Source of the DNA: Candidatus Aegiribacteria sp.
GTDB taxonomy: Bacteria > Fermentibacterota > Fermentibacteria > Fermentibacterales > Fermentibacteraceae
Length of the DNA stretch: 6,617 bases
Assembly: GCA_021107345.1 (NCBI GenBank)
Contig: JAIOSX010000344.1
Coordinates: 1-6,617, forward strand
Direction: 5' to 3'
The notes below the pieces were generated by a model, which was given only the letters and a program-made list of their open reading frames with translations, was not told where the DNA came from and ran no database searches. Positions 1-5,293 of this stretch are shown here, in pieces. The translations under genes and the position numbers were made by a program. Every line of letters begins with the position of its first letter. Positions within the stretch are counted from its first letter, which is position 1.

Positions 1-967
1 CTGAATTGAGTAAAAGAGTTCCGTCCAGGGAATAGGTTACCATCCCGGGAATCTCAAGGGTCCAGTCTTCAGTAAGATTGAATGCGACAGCAGGGTTGGC
101 AAAGCCCCCTGTCGTATCCCCTATCACAGTAATATGCTGCTGGGTCCTGAGAAGCAGGACCAGCTGCTCGGCCGCACCCTGAGTATACCTGCCTGTAAGG
201 AGTATTGTGGGGTTTGTGAACTGCCATGCGCCGTTTCTGTACGCTAATACTTCCTGAATCTCACCCATTTCATTTCTGCCGGGACCTGTCCTGAAAGATC
301 TGTAGTAAGCCGGAACAGACTCTTCAATAAACCTTCCGGAAGCGTAATGAGAATGGATCTCAGAACCGATTTCTCCGCACATGCGCAAATCCAGAATAAG
401 ACCGTTGCAGTGTCGAATAGCACTTGTTGATACATATAATGCCTCAAAATCGAATTCATTTCCCAGGCTGCTTATGTATACGTATCCCAGGGTATCGGCT
501 GGAATCATTGTATTTATTACTGTTGATCCGAAGAGGTCGGGGGAGAAGATATCCGGTGAGAACCATTCCTTCATGTAGTTAGTCCAGACACTAACGTCCC
601 AGTTCAGGAAATGACCCTGGTTCCAGCTGTCCAGCCTGGGTCCGGCTGAATCCCGCATGACCAGGTTCTGATCCTCCAGCTCACCCAGCAGTTCAAGGCA
701 GAGATCCACAAGCTCACCACGGCTGGTAAGGTTGGTTGCAGCTTCTCTGTATCTCTGGTATGCCTGGTCCCAGTTTACATTCTCTTTTGCAAAAAAACAG
801 GCATAGTGCCTGTCCAGCAGATCCCAGACAAGAACGTATTCGGAGAAAAGTGAATCCGGTTCGCCGACGCTTAAAGGATCCGGAAGGCAGCCGGAGATAC
901 CGGAGGCCAGCAGAGCAATGATTGTGGATACAACTATTGAAAGGTATTTAAGTGTTTTTATTCTAAT
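1..967 (-). CDS. S41 peptidase-like lipoprotein, copy 1 (3' partial; ATT in place of the ATG start)
   Basis: This is a paralogue of the complete gene at 1291-2352. I read about 322 codons without a stop, and the C-terminus (roughly 30 codons) lies outside the window. The start region aligns base for base with the sister gene (TTAAnCGnAGnATnAGAATAA), but the sister's ATG is ATT here (967-965). No ATG, GTG or TTG occurs in frame until GTG at 709, which is past the signal peptide. The N-terminus otherwise keeps a hydrophobic segment and a lipobox (I-S-G-C), so the product would be an exported lipoprotein. S41 landmarks are GYVYIS, LILDLRMCGEIG, LLTGRYTQGAAEQ and GDTTGG. The Ser of the family's T-x-S-A-A-E motif is Gly, so proteolysis is unlikely. 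Either ATT is used as a rare start, or the gene is freshly silenced with its frame still intact. The family call is fairly sure; expression is not. Confidence 0.75.
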   Translation of the reverse strand, partial: MRIKTLKYLSIVVSTIIALLASGISGCLPDPLSVGEPDSLFSEYVLVWDLLDRHYACFFAKENVNWDQAYQRYREAATNLTSRGELVDLCLELLGELEDQNLVMRDSAGPRLDSWNQGHFLNWDVSVWTNYMKEWFSPDIFSPDLFGSTVINTMIPADTLGYVYISSLGNEFDFEALYVSTSAIRHCNGLILDLRMCGEIGSEIHSHYASGRFIEESVPAYYRSFRTGPGRNEMGEIQEVLAYRNGAWQFTNPTILLTGRYTQGAAEQLVLLLRTQQHITVIGDTTGGFANPAVAFNLTEDWTLEIPGMVTYSLDGTLLLNS

Positions 968-1010
968 ACTCCGTTTAACTTGTCAAACTCATCAGTACAT
1001 AAAGGGATTC

Positions 1011-1262
1011 TTAATAATAGCATAATCTGTAATGAGCAATAGGACAATAGATTTTCCAGAGATCGAGATGTTTGAGTATATGCCTTATCACAAACGGCTG
1101 CTCAATGAAGGGAATCACCTTCATGCGACCGCCGCATTCAGGATACTTGAGAGCGTCAACATCCCATACCTTTGTCAAGCAGGATTGATATCCTTCCAAT
1201 TGAAAACCAGATTGATCTGCAGGGTTACCCTCTTGATCTTGAGATCGGCCCTGGAGGGACAC
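1011..1262 (-). pseudogene. IS91-like (Y2) transposase C-terminal remnant
   Basis: The ORF opens after a stop at 1274 and has no matching 5' part. From about residue 30 it reads LTKVWDVDALKYPECGGRM, then KVIPFIEQPFVIRHILKHLDLW. This follows the C-terminal pattern I know from IS91-like putative transposases (KVxEVDPLxCPxCGGxM, then IxFIEDPxVIxxILxHLxLW), where the Cys residues form a small zinc ribbon. The first Cys of C-P-x-C-G-G is Tyr here. The catalytic two-tyrosine region is absent, so this is a dead fragment of roughly 60 recognisable residues. The first 28 or so residues do not look like the family and may be unrelated sequence joined by a rearrangement. It sits between the two S41-like copies, on the same strand. 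Confidence 0.65.
1019..1047 (-). promoter_or_regulatory. Possible promoter of S41-like copy 1 (weak)
   Basis: On the minus strand, TTGTCC (1047-1042) and TATGCT (1024-1019) are separated by 17 bases, each matching 4 of 6 consensus positions. A transcript would start about 45 bases before the ATT at 967. The boxes lie inside the transposase remnant, so copy 1 would be driven from mobile-element sequence rather than from a copy of its sister's promoter. This is a weak call. Confidence 0.25.
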
Positions 1263-1290
1263 TGCTGGCTCTTACTGCTGAATGAACAGC

Positions 1291-2352
1291 CTAATCAATG
1301 AGCATTTCAAGGGCGGCATTAAGCACAGGGTCGACCCCGGCTGCAAAATCGGCCTCGGAAACCGGGACTAGAATGTCGGGAGCCATTCCTGAATTGAGTA
1401 AAAGAGTTCCGTCCAGGGAATAGGTTACCATCCCGGGAATCTCAAGGGTCCAGTATTCAGTAAGATTGAATGAGACAGCAGGATTGGCAAAACCCGCTGT
1501 GGTGTCCCCGATCACGGTAATATGCTCCTGGGTCCTGAGAAGCAGGACCAGCTGCTCGGCCGGACCCTGAGTATTCCTACCTGTGAGAAGAATTATGGGC
1601 TTCGTGAATTGCCATGCGCCGTTTCTGTACGTTAATACTTCCTGAATCTCACCCATCTCGTTTCTGCCGGGACCTGTCCTGAAAGATCTGTAGTAAGCCG
1701 GAACAGACTTTTCAACAAACCTTCCGGAAGCGTAATGAGAATTGATCTCATAACCGATTTCTCCGCACATGCGCAGATCCAGGATAAGACCACTGCAGTG
1801 TAGAATCGCATATGTTGAACCATAAAAGCCGATAAAATAGAATCCTTCACCCAGAGAGCTTATGTATACATATCCTATGGTATCATCAGGAGTCGGGTTA
1901 AACGCAAATGCTCCGAAAGTATCGAGGTAAAAGGAATCCGATGAGGTCCAGTATTGCATATAATCTTCCCAGACGTTCAAATCCCAATTAGTGAATGCAC
2001 CCTGGGTCCAGCTTTCAAACTTGGTTATGGGTGAATCCCGCAGGATCAGGTTCTGATCCTCCAGCTCCCCCAGCAGTTCAAGGCAGAGGTCTATAAGCTC
2101 ACCCCGGCTGGTAAGATTGGTCGCAGCTTCTCTGTATTTCTGGTATGCCTGGTCCCAGTCTACATTCTCCTTCGCGAAGAAACATGCATAGTGACTGTCC
2201 AGGAGATCCCAGACAAGAATGTATTCGGAGAAAAGTGAATCCGGTTCGCCGACGCTTAAAGGATCCGGAAGGCAGCCGGAGATGCCGGAGGTCAACAGAG
2301 CAATGCCCAGAGATATAACGAGCGATACATATTTAATTGTTCTTATTCTCAT
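1291..2352 (-). CDS. S41 peptidase-like lipoprotein, copy 2 (complete; predicted non-catalytic)
   Basis: The product is 353 residues. I chose ATG at 2352 because a hydrophobic signal and lipobox I-S-G-C (Cys27) follow directly, AAGGA lies 13 bases upstream, and further extension would run into the promoter. Family landmarks: residues 41-105 (WDLLDSHYACFF, VDWDQAY, LLGELEDQN) resemble the N-terminal helical part of S41 proteins, then GYVYIS (160-165), LILDLRMCGEIG (189-200), LLTGRNTQGPAEQ (255-267), GDTTAG (282-287) and GMAPDILV (322-329). The nucleophile position of T-x-S-A-A-E is Gly263, and the L-x-D-G-H motif reads LEDQN. I therefore infer a membrane-anchored, surface- or periplasm-facing pseudoprotease that may bind peptides or polymers. 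It has its own promoter, and a mutated paralogue lies downstream on the same strand. The fold assignment is good; the role is unknown. Confidence 0.85.
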   Translation of the reverse strand: MRIRTIKYVSLVISLGIALLTSGISGCLPDPLSVGEPDSLFSEYILVWDLLDSHYACFFAKENVDWDQAYQKYREAATNLTSRGELIDLCLELLGELEDQNLILRDSPITKFESWTQGAFTNWDLNVWEDYMQYWTSSDSFYLDTFGAFAFNPTPDDTIGYVYISSLGEGFYFIGFYGSTYAILHCSGLILDLRMCGEIGYEINSHYASGRFVEKSVPAYYRSFRTGPGRNEMGEIQEVLTYRNGAWQFTKPIILLTGRNTQGPAEQLVLLLRTQEHITVIGDTTAGFANPAVSFNLTEYWTLEIPGMVTYSLDGTLLLNSGMAPDILVPVSEADFAAGVDPVLNAALEMLID

Positions 2353-2402
2353 TCTACGATTAATTTCCTTCCAGATACATAAATACAATAAATCATTGCA
2401 TG

Positions 2403-2431
2403 AGAATAAATATGGCAATATCCCATGTCAA
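2403..2431 (-). promoter_or_regulatory. Sigma70-type promoter of S41-like copy 2
   Basis: On the minus strand a perfect -35 TTGACA (2431-2426) is followed after 17 bases by -10 TATTCT (2408-2403, 4 of 6). Predicted initiation is near 2396, about 44 bases before the ATG. The -35 box and its flank (TTGACATGG) recur inverted in the divergent promoter at 2503. Confidence 0.6.
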
Positions 2432-2502
2432 GCACTTGGTGAATATTGAATGCTATCTAATTACAAGAGATGTATTTCCGAATATCACAAGCCCTGGATA
2501 AT

Positions 2503-2532
2503 TTGACATGGCAGGAGTACCCTTGATATAGT
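2503..2532 (+). promoter_or_regulatory. Sigma70-type promoter of the TPR gene
   Basis: TTGACA (2503-2508) and TATAGT (2527-2532, 5 of 6) are separated by 18 bases. This gives a leader of about 85 bases before the ATG at 2626. The leader holds a direct repeat TCGCCTG at 2577-2583 and 2592-2598 (15-base period), which could be an operator. Translation would use AAGG at 2618-2621, four bases before the ATG. Confidence 0.6.
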
Positions 2533-2625
2533 CACTTCTAGGAAGAAAATCACAGTTGGGCAGGAGGGGGATATTCTCGCCTGATTATATTTCGCCTGCT
2601 GAAAATTTCTTGCGCATAAGGTTAC

Positions 2626-3807
2626 ATGAAAGAAACAACAGAGAAAAAAGATACTGAAGCCCTCCTGAAGAAACTTCCTGAGGCTGATGGCCTTGATAAG
2701 GTTAAAATTCTGGCAGATCTGACTCTGGCCTTCAGGGAAACCAATCCGGAAGAAGCAATTGAATTCGGAAAACAGGGCCTGGAACTCCTGCAGAATACCC
2801 AGGACAAAAAGCTGGAATTGACTATACTGAATGAACTCTGTCGGGGATTTCATTACCTTAGCAAGTATCAGGCTTCGCTGGAATACGGTTTCAGAGCACT
2901 TGAACTCTCCAATGCAGTGAATGATAATCAATACAAGGCAACCGCATTGAACAGAATCGGCGTGACATACCTGAATATGGCATTATTCGATCAGGCTCTG
3001 GAGTATTTCGTGCAGGCTCTTAGAATTCATGAAAGCAGCGGTAACAAACTTTGTATTGCGGGATTGTACATCAATATCGGGTTGATCTGTAATAAAATAG
3101 GTGACAGCGAAAAAGCTCTGGATTATTACACCAGATCAATGAAAATTCTTGAGGAAGTTGATGACAGAAGAAGTCTCGCTATTCTTTATAATAATATTGG
3201 AAGCATTTACAGTAATGAAGAAGAGCACAGTAAGGCTCTGGAGTATTTCGATAAAGCACTTGAACTCAAGGAGGAAATCGGAGAAAGGTTTAGAATAGCT
3301 CATACTCTAACCAATATCGGTACAGTATACCTGAATCTCAAGGACTACGATAAATCTTTGGAGTATTTCCTTCAATCGCTCAATATCCAGGAAGAAATCG
3401 GAGACAGATACGCATCTGTTGATACGCTTCTTAATATCAGCACGGTAAAGGGATCTTACAATCGTTTCTCTGAAGCTCTTGAATATACACAACGAGGACT
3501 GTCCATTGCAGAGGAACTTGGTGTTCCATATCTGAAGATCAGCTGTTATGAATCGTTTTCGACTATCTATGAAAAAATGGGTGATTTCAAAAAAGCGCTC
3601 GAATATCACAAGCAATATAAAGAGGTTAATGACAGGATATTTACCGAGGAAAGCAACAAGAAATACAATGAACTGCGGGTAAGCTACGAAACGGAGAAAA
3701 CTGAAAGGGAAAACGAAATTTACAGGCTCAGGAACACTGAGCTTGCAGAAGCAAACGAAGAACTGAAAAGGGCTATTTCAGAAGTAAGAAAACTGTTCAT
3801 CCTGTAA
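2626..3807 (+). CDS. TPR-repeat protein with C-terminal coiled coil, truncated by a frameshift
   Basis: The product is 393 residues, cytoplasmic by appearance (no signal peptide or membrane segment). About eight TPR units begin near residues 28, 66, 107, 147, 187, 227, 267 and 307, with a strict 40-residue period from 107 on. They carry the N-I-G-x-x-Y and A-L-E-Y signatures (for example NNIGSIY and KALEYFDKAL). Residues about 338-390 are a charged coiled coil (ETEKTERENEI, ELAEANEELKRAISEV). Such proteins are usually protein-protein scaffolds and often end in a signalling or zinc-binding module. The frame ends in F-I-L-stop right after E-V-R-K-L, the point where relatives continue into a Cys-rich tail. 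That tail is present just downstream in the +1 frame (3794-3946). The protein as encoded is therefore probably a truncated form that keeps its repeats but has lost its terminal module. Confidence 0.85.
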   Translation: MKETTEKKDTEALLKKLPEADGLDKVKILADLTLAFRETNPEEAIEFGKQGLELLQNTQDKKLELTILNELCRGFHYLSKYQASLEYGFRALELSNAVNDNQYKATALNRIGVTYLNMALFDQALEYFVQALRIHESSGNKLCIAGLYINIGLICNKIGDSEKALDYYTRSMKILEEVDDRRSLAILYNNIGSIYSNEEEHSKALEYFDKALELKEEIGERFRIAHTLTNIGTVYLNLKDYDKSLEYFLQSLNIQEEIGDRYASVDTLLNISTVKGSYNRFSEALEYTQRGLSIAEELGVPYLKISCYESFSTIYEKMGDFKKALEYHKQYKEVNDRIFTEESNKKYNELRVSYETEKTERENEIYRLRNTELAEANEELKRAISEVRKLFIL

Positions 3808-3946
3808 AAAGATCCGTGATGATTCCGGGTACTGGGAGCAGATAGAGGAGTATATATCCGAGCGTTCGGACGCTCAATTCAGCCACGGATTATGTCCTGA
3901 ATGCATCAGGAAGCTATATCCTGAATATTCAGATTCCCACGGCTGA
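3794..3946 (+). pseudogene. Out-of-frame Cys-rich C-terminal module of the TPR gene
   Basis: Read from 3794, this encodes 50 residues and a stop at 3944-3946: CSSCKKIRDDSGYW, then QIEEYISERSDAQFSHG, then LCPECIRKLYPE. I recognise this as the conserved terminal module seen after PAS, response-regulator and TPR regions in many bacterial signalling proteins (C-x-x-C-K-K-I-R-D-D ... F-S-H-G-x-C-P-x-C). Two C-x-x-C pairs plus His suggest zinc binding (inference). It has no start codon or ribosome binding site of its own and directly abuts the coiled coil in the wrong frame. Relatives usually have about six more residues (R/S-G-L-L-P-I) before the first Cys. Their absence fits a deletion of about 20 bases between short CTG repeats. 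Confidence 0.75.
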
Positions 3947-4088
3947 ATATGTCGTCACCGTTGAAGCTTGAGCAGAACCCGCCGGGTACCGTATAGTCTC
4001 CCAGTGTGATCTCCCGGATACTGAATCCGCAACGCTGCAGGAGCGTCAAAGAACGAGCAGGATACATCATTTGATGTTTTAAAATCAT
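3906..4088 (-). CDS. Small ORF of doubtful reality, coupled to the secreted-protein gene
   Basis: This is a 60-codon ORF whose ATG (4088) overlaps the stop of the upstream gene as ATGA, an arrangement typical of translational coupling. I do not recognise the product. The stretch LTLLQRCGFSIREI faintly resembles the L-L-x-x-x-G-F segment near the C-terminus of class I methyltransferases, so it could be the remnant of a larger gene. The last 13 codons are antisense to the out-of-frame TPR tail, so at most the first 47 are independent sequence. No separate ribosome binding site is obvious. It may be chance. Confidence 0.2.
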   Translation of the reverse strand: MILKHQMMYPARSLTLLQRCGFSIREITLGDYTVPGGFCSSFNGDDIFSRGNLNIQDIAS

Positions 4089-4465
4089 TGCTTTGCAGGG
4101 GAGTCTCCGGAGTCAATCACACCACCAGGATAACCATCGTTATCCAGTTCGCCAAGATCGTCCAGTGTTACATTCCAGACGTAGGAACCGTATACATCTA
4201 CTCCGAATCTGATGTATTCATCATTGTCTTCGTCGATCAGTCGGATATTATAGACAGAATCAAGAGTACTGAAAGTAATCGAATCCCCGGGTAGAAGAAT
4301 TTCATCGAAATCCAGCCAGTTATCTCCCCAGGCTTCCTCATAATTCACGCTTATGTAGATATAGCAGATATCATAGCTTCCGGTATCGTTCACTAAACAG
4401 ATCGAACCTGCAGATGCGGTAACTATGAGCCCTGATACAAAAAGCAACATGATTACCTTTTTCAT
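4085..4465 (-). CDS. Small secreted beta-rich protein of unknown function
   Basis: The product is 126 residues. The start at 4465 is supported by GGAGG at 4475-4471, five bases upstream. A Sec signal peptide is clear: K-K, a hydrophobic core (VIMLLFVSGLIV), and a likely cleavage after TASA at about residue 19. The mature part alternates hydrophobic and polar residues as in beta-strands, has W-G-D-N-W, L-P-G-D-S and R-L-I-D-E-D-N-D-E-Y, and is strongly acidic. The pattern of a short beta-domain with W-G-x-N and a 'P-G-x-S' turn recalls small exported proteins of unknown function that I have seen in Gram-negative bacteria; I cannot name a family. No catalytic motif is visible. It has only two Cys, so at most one disulfide. 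It is probably periplasmic or extracellular and may bind Ca2+ through the Asp-rich turns (speculative). Confidence 0.8.
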   Translation of the reverse strand: MKKVIMLLFVSGLIVTASAGSICLVNDTGSYDICYIYISVNYEEAWGDNWLDFDEILLPGDSITFSTLDSVYNIRLIDEDNDEYIRFGVDVYGSYVWNVTLDDLGELDNDGYPGGVIDSGDSPAKQ

Positions 4466-4545
4466 TTAGACCTCCAATTGCTGCCTGAAACTGACAATAC
4501 TAACTGAGAAACCAACCATAGCCTCTAATCTAATACTATTAACAG

Positions 4546-4624
4546 ATTATCAATGCACAATACGAAGCCACTTGCCGGTGTGAAGCGCAGCGAAAAACCA
4601 GTCAGGCGGGTTGACAGGTTGGAC
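4546..4624. other. GC-rich, imperfectly palindromic element downstream of mazF
   Basis: Lying in the 163-base gap between the secreted-protein gene and mazF, this stretch is GC-rich against an AT-rich flank (4490-4555). ACTTGCCGGT (4570-4579) can pair imperfectly with ACCAGTCAGGCGGGT (4597-4611), leaving a bulge of five bases and an AGCGCAGCG-containing loop. On the minus strand GTCCAAC (4624-4618) begins five bases after the mazF stop and fits the RYYYAAC box of integron attC sites, but no matching GTTRRRY box is found at the other end. It could be a decayed recombination site, a dispersed palindromic repeat or a terminator without a T-run. None of these is established. Confidence 0.3.
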
Positions 4625-4628
4625 AGCC

Positions 4629-4958
4629 TTAAAACGCAAATAGCCTTTGTAAAACAGAAATAACCTCCAACTGGGTTTTCGGACTGATAAAACCAAGCTT
4701 TTTTACGAGTCGGGTTTTATCCAAAGTTCGTATTTGATCTAAAACGATCTGTCCTTTTTTCTTTTGAAATTCGCAGAATACTCGTGTAGGATAGTTCATT
4801 CCTGCTGTAGTCAACGGAGCCACAATAACTGTGCGGATATGTCTATTCATTTCATCAGGCGAAATAATCAAACAGGGTCTGGTTTTCTGGATTTCAGATC
4901 CAACAGTAGGATCAAGGTGTATCAAATATACATCGAATCGATTGATTACCATTGCCAT
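4629..4958 (-). CDS. mazF: MazF/PemK-family toxin, mRNA endoribonuclease
   Basis: The product is 109 residues, the usual size. MazF toxins cleave single-stranded mRNA at short sequence motifs and are held inactive by MazE. Family signatures run in order: RFDVYLIHLDPTVGSEI (7-23), KTRPCLIISPDEMN (25-38) with the conserved Arg, VIVAPLTT (44-51) with the conserved Thr, then GQIVLDQIRTLDKTRLVKKL (69-88). The expected catalytic Arg and Thr and the R-P motif are present, so the toxin looks active. The start ATG (4958) overlaps the end of mazE by 13 bases; a second in-frame ATG at 4952 is also possible. The overlap and order (antitoxin first) indicate translational coupling within one operon. Confidence 0.95.
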   Translation of the reverse strand: MAMVINRFDVYLIHLDPTVGSEIQKTRPCLIISPDEMNRHIRTVIVAPLTTAGMNYPTRVFCEFQKKKGQIVLDQIRTLDKTRLVKKLGFISPKTQLEVISVLQRLFAF

Positions 4959-5200
4959 TCTTCTTCATCCCAGGATTTTGAGGTATTTTCGGCTATCTGT
5001 AACAGTTTATCATCATCTCTTTTGGACATTGTTTTGAAAGCAATATCCCAGCCAACTCTGGGATTTGAAATAGGACGGATAATGATGTGATTGTTTTCTA
5101 CATCAAGCTCAACGTCTTCCGTGATACCTGTTTGCTCAAGTATAGGTTTTGGAATGCGGATACCTTTGGAATTGCCGATCTTAATAATGCGAACTCTCAT
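4946..5200 (-). CDS. mazE: MazE-like antitoxin (AbrB/SpoVT fold)
   Basis: The product is 84 residues. The N-terminal half (residues 1-45: IIKIGNSKGIRIPKPILEQ, then VELDVENNHIIIRPI) is the swapped-hairpin DNA-binding fold of MazE and AbrB proteins. The C-terminal part (about 50-84) is polar and ends in acidic and aromatic residues (WDEEEWQW), as expected for the tail that wraps around MazF and blocks its active site. The ATG at 5200 follows an AAGGGGG-type site seven bases upstream. The protein should neutralise MazF and, with it, repress the promoter at 5231-5259. Palindromes overlapping and flanking that promoter are candidate operators. Confidence 0.93.
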   Translation of the reverse strand: MRVRIIKIGNSKGIRIPKPILEQTGITEDVELDVENNHIIIRPISNPRVGWDIAFKTMSKRDDDKLLQIAENTSKSWDEEEWQW

Positions 5201-5230
5201 TATTTGCCCCCTTACTCAATGTGTACCCAC

Positions 5231-5259
5231 AATGTAATTACATCAGTATGAAATGTCAA
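5231..5259 (-). promoter_or_regulatory. mazEF promoter
   Basis: On the minus strand a perfect -35 TTGACA (5259-5254) and a -10 TACATT (5236-5231, 4 of 6) are separated by 17 bases. Initiation near 5224 would leave a leader of about 24 bases. The -10 box is embedded in a perfect palindrome, so a bound repressor would block polymerase directly. Confidence 0.65.
5232..5243. promoter_or_regulatory. Palindromic operator candidate over the mazEF -10 box
   Basis: ATGTAATTACAT is a perfect 12-base palindrome that covers the -10 box. Autorepression by MazE or the MazEF complex through promoter palindromes is known for the family. Assignment to this site is inference from position and symmetry. Confidence 0.5.
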
Positions 5260-5265
5260 GGATTT

Positions 5266-5293
5266 ACTATCTTGATAGTGACGAGTTCTCGTC
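5266..5293. promoter_or_regulatory. Two back-to-back 6-2-6 palindromes upstream of the mazEF promoter
   Basis: ACTATC-TT-GATAGT (5266-5279) and GACGAG-TT-CTCGTC (5280-5293) are both perfect, both have six-base arms and a TT centre, and abut with no gap. They lie just upstream of the mazEF -35 box and end on the first base of the neighbouring gene's stop codon. They could be paired operators or, as minus-strand RNA, two small hairpins ending the upstream transcript. No T-run follows, so an intrinsic terminator is less likely. Confidence 0.45.

Larger units (their letters stand above)
1..2352 (-). repeat. Tandem direct duplication of the S41-like gene
   Basis: Bases 1-967 match 1389-2352 in the same orientation with a period of about 1,386 bases and only codon-sized length differences. 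The N-terminal 105 or so codons and the C-terminal half are nearly identical between copies. The centre (residues about 107-185) is much more divergent. Similarity upstream of the start fades by about position 1003. The spacer between copies (968-1290) holds the transposase remnant, so a mobile element may have taken part in the duplication (inference). Confidence 0.85.

Noticed and set aside
975..1000. TTGACA at 986-981 as the promoter of S41-like copy 1
   Set aside because: It lies only 14 bases before the expected start codon, so any transcript would begin inside the gene. No -10 box at proper spacing is useful.
1032..1301. Plus-strand 89-codon ORF over the transposase remnant
   Set aside because: It is antisense to a recognisable transposase fragment and shows no protein features of its own.
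2352..2418. Upstream TTG start extending S41-like copy 2 by 22 residues
   Set aside because: The extension overlaps the -10 region and leader of a good promoter and would put a non-signal stretch before the lipoprotein signal. ATG 2352 fits far better.
3787..3810. Programmed +1 frameshift producing the full TPR-plus-module protein
   Set aside because: No known +1 slippery arrangement is present, and about six conserved residues before the first Cys are missing, which a frameshift would not restore. A deletion explains both.
3860..3875. Hairpin GAGCGT-TCGG-ACGCTC as terminator of the TPR gene
   Set aside because: It encodes part of the conserved out-of-frame module and is not followed by a T-run. 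The symmetry is probably a coding coincidence.
4764..5090. Plus-strand ORFs opposite mazE and mazF
   Set aside because: They are antisense to two clearly recognised genes, with no ribosome binding site and no family resemblance.
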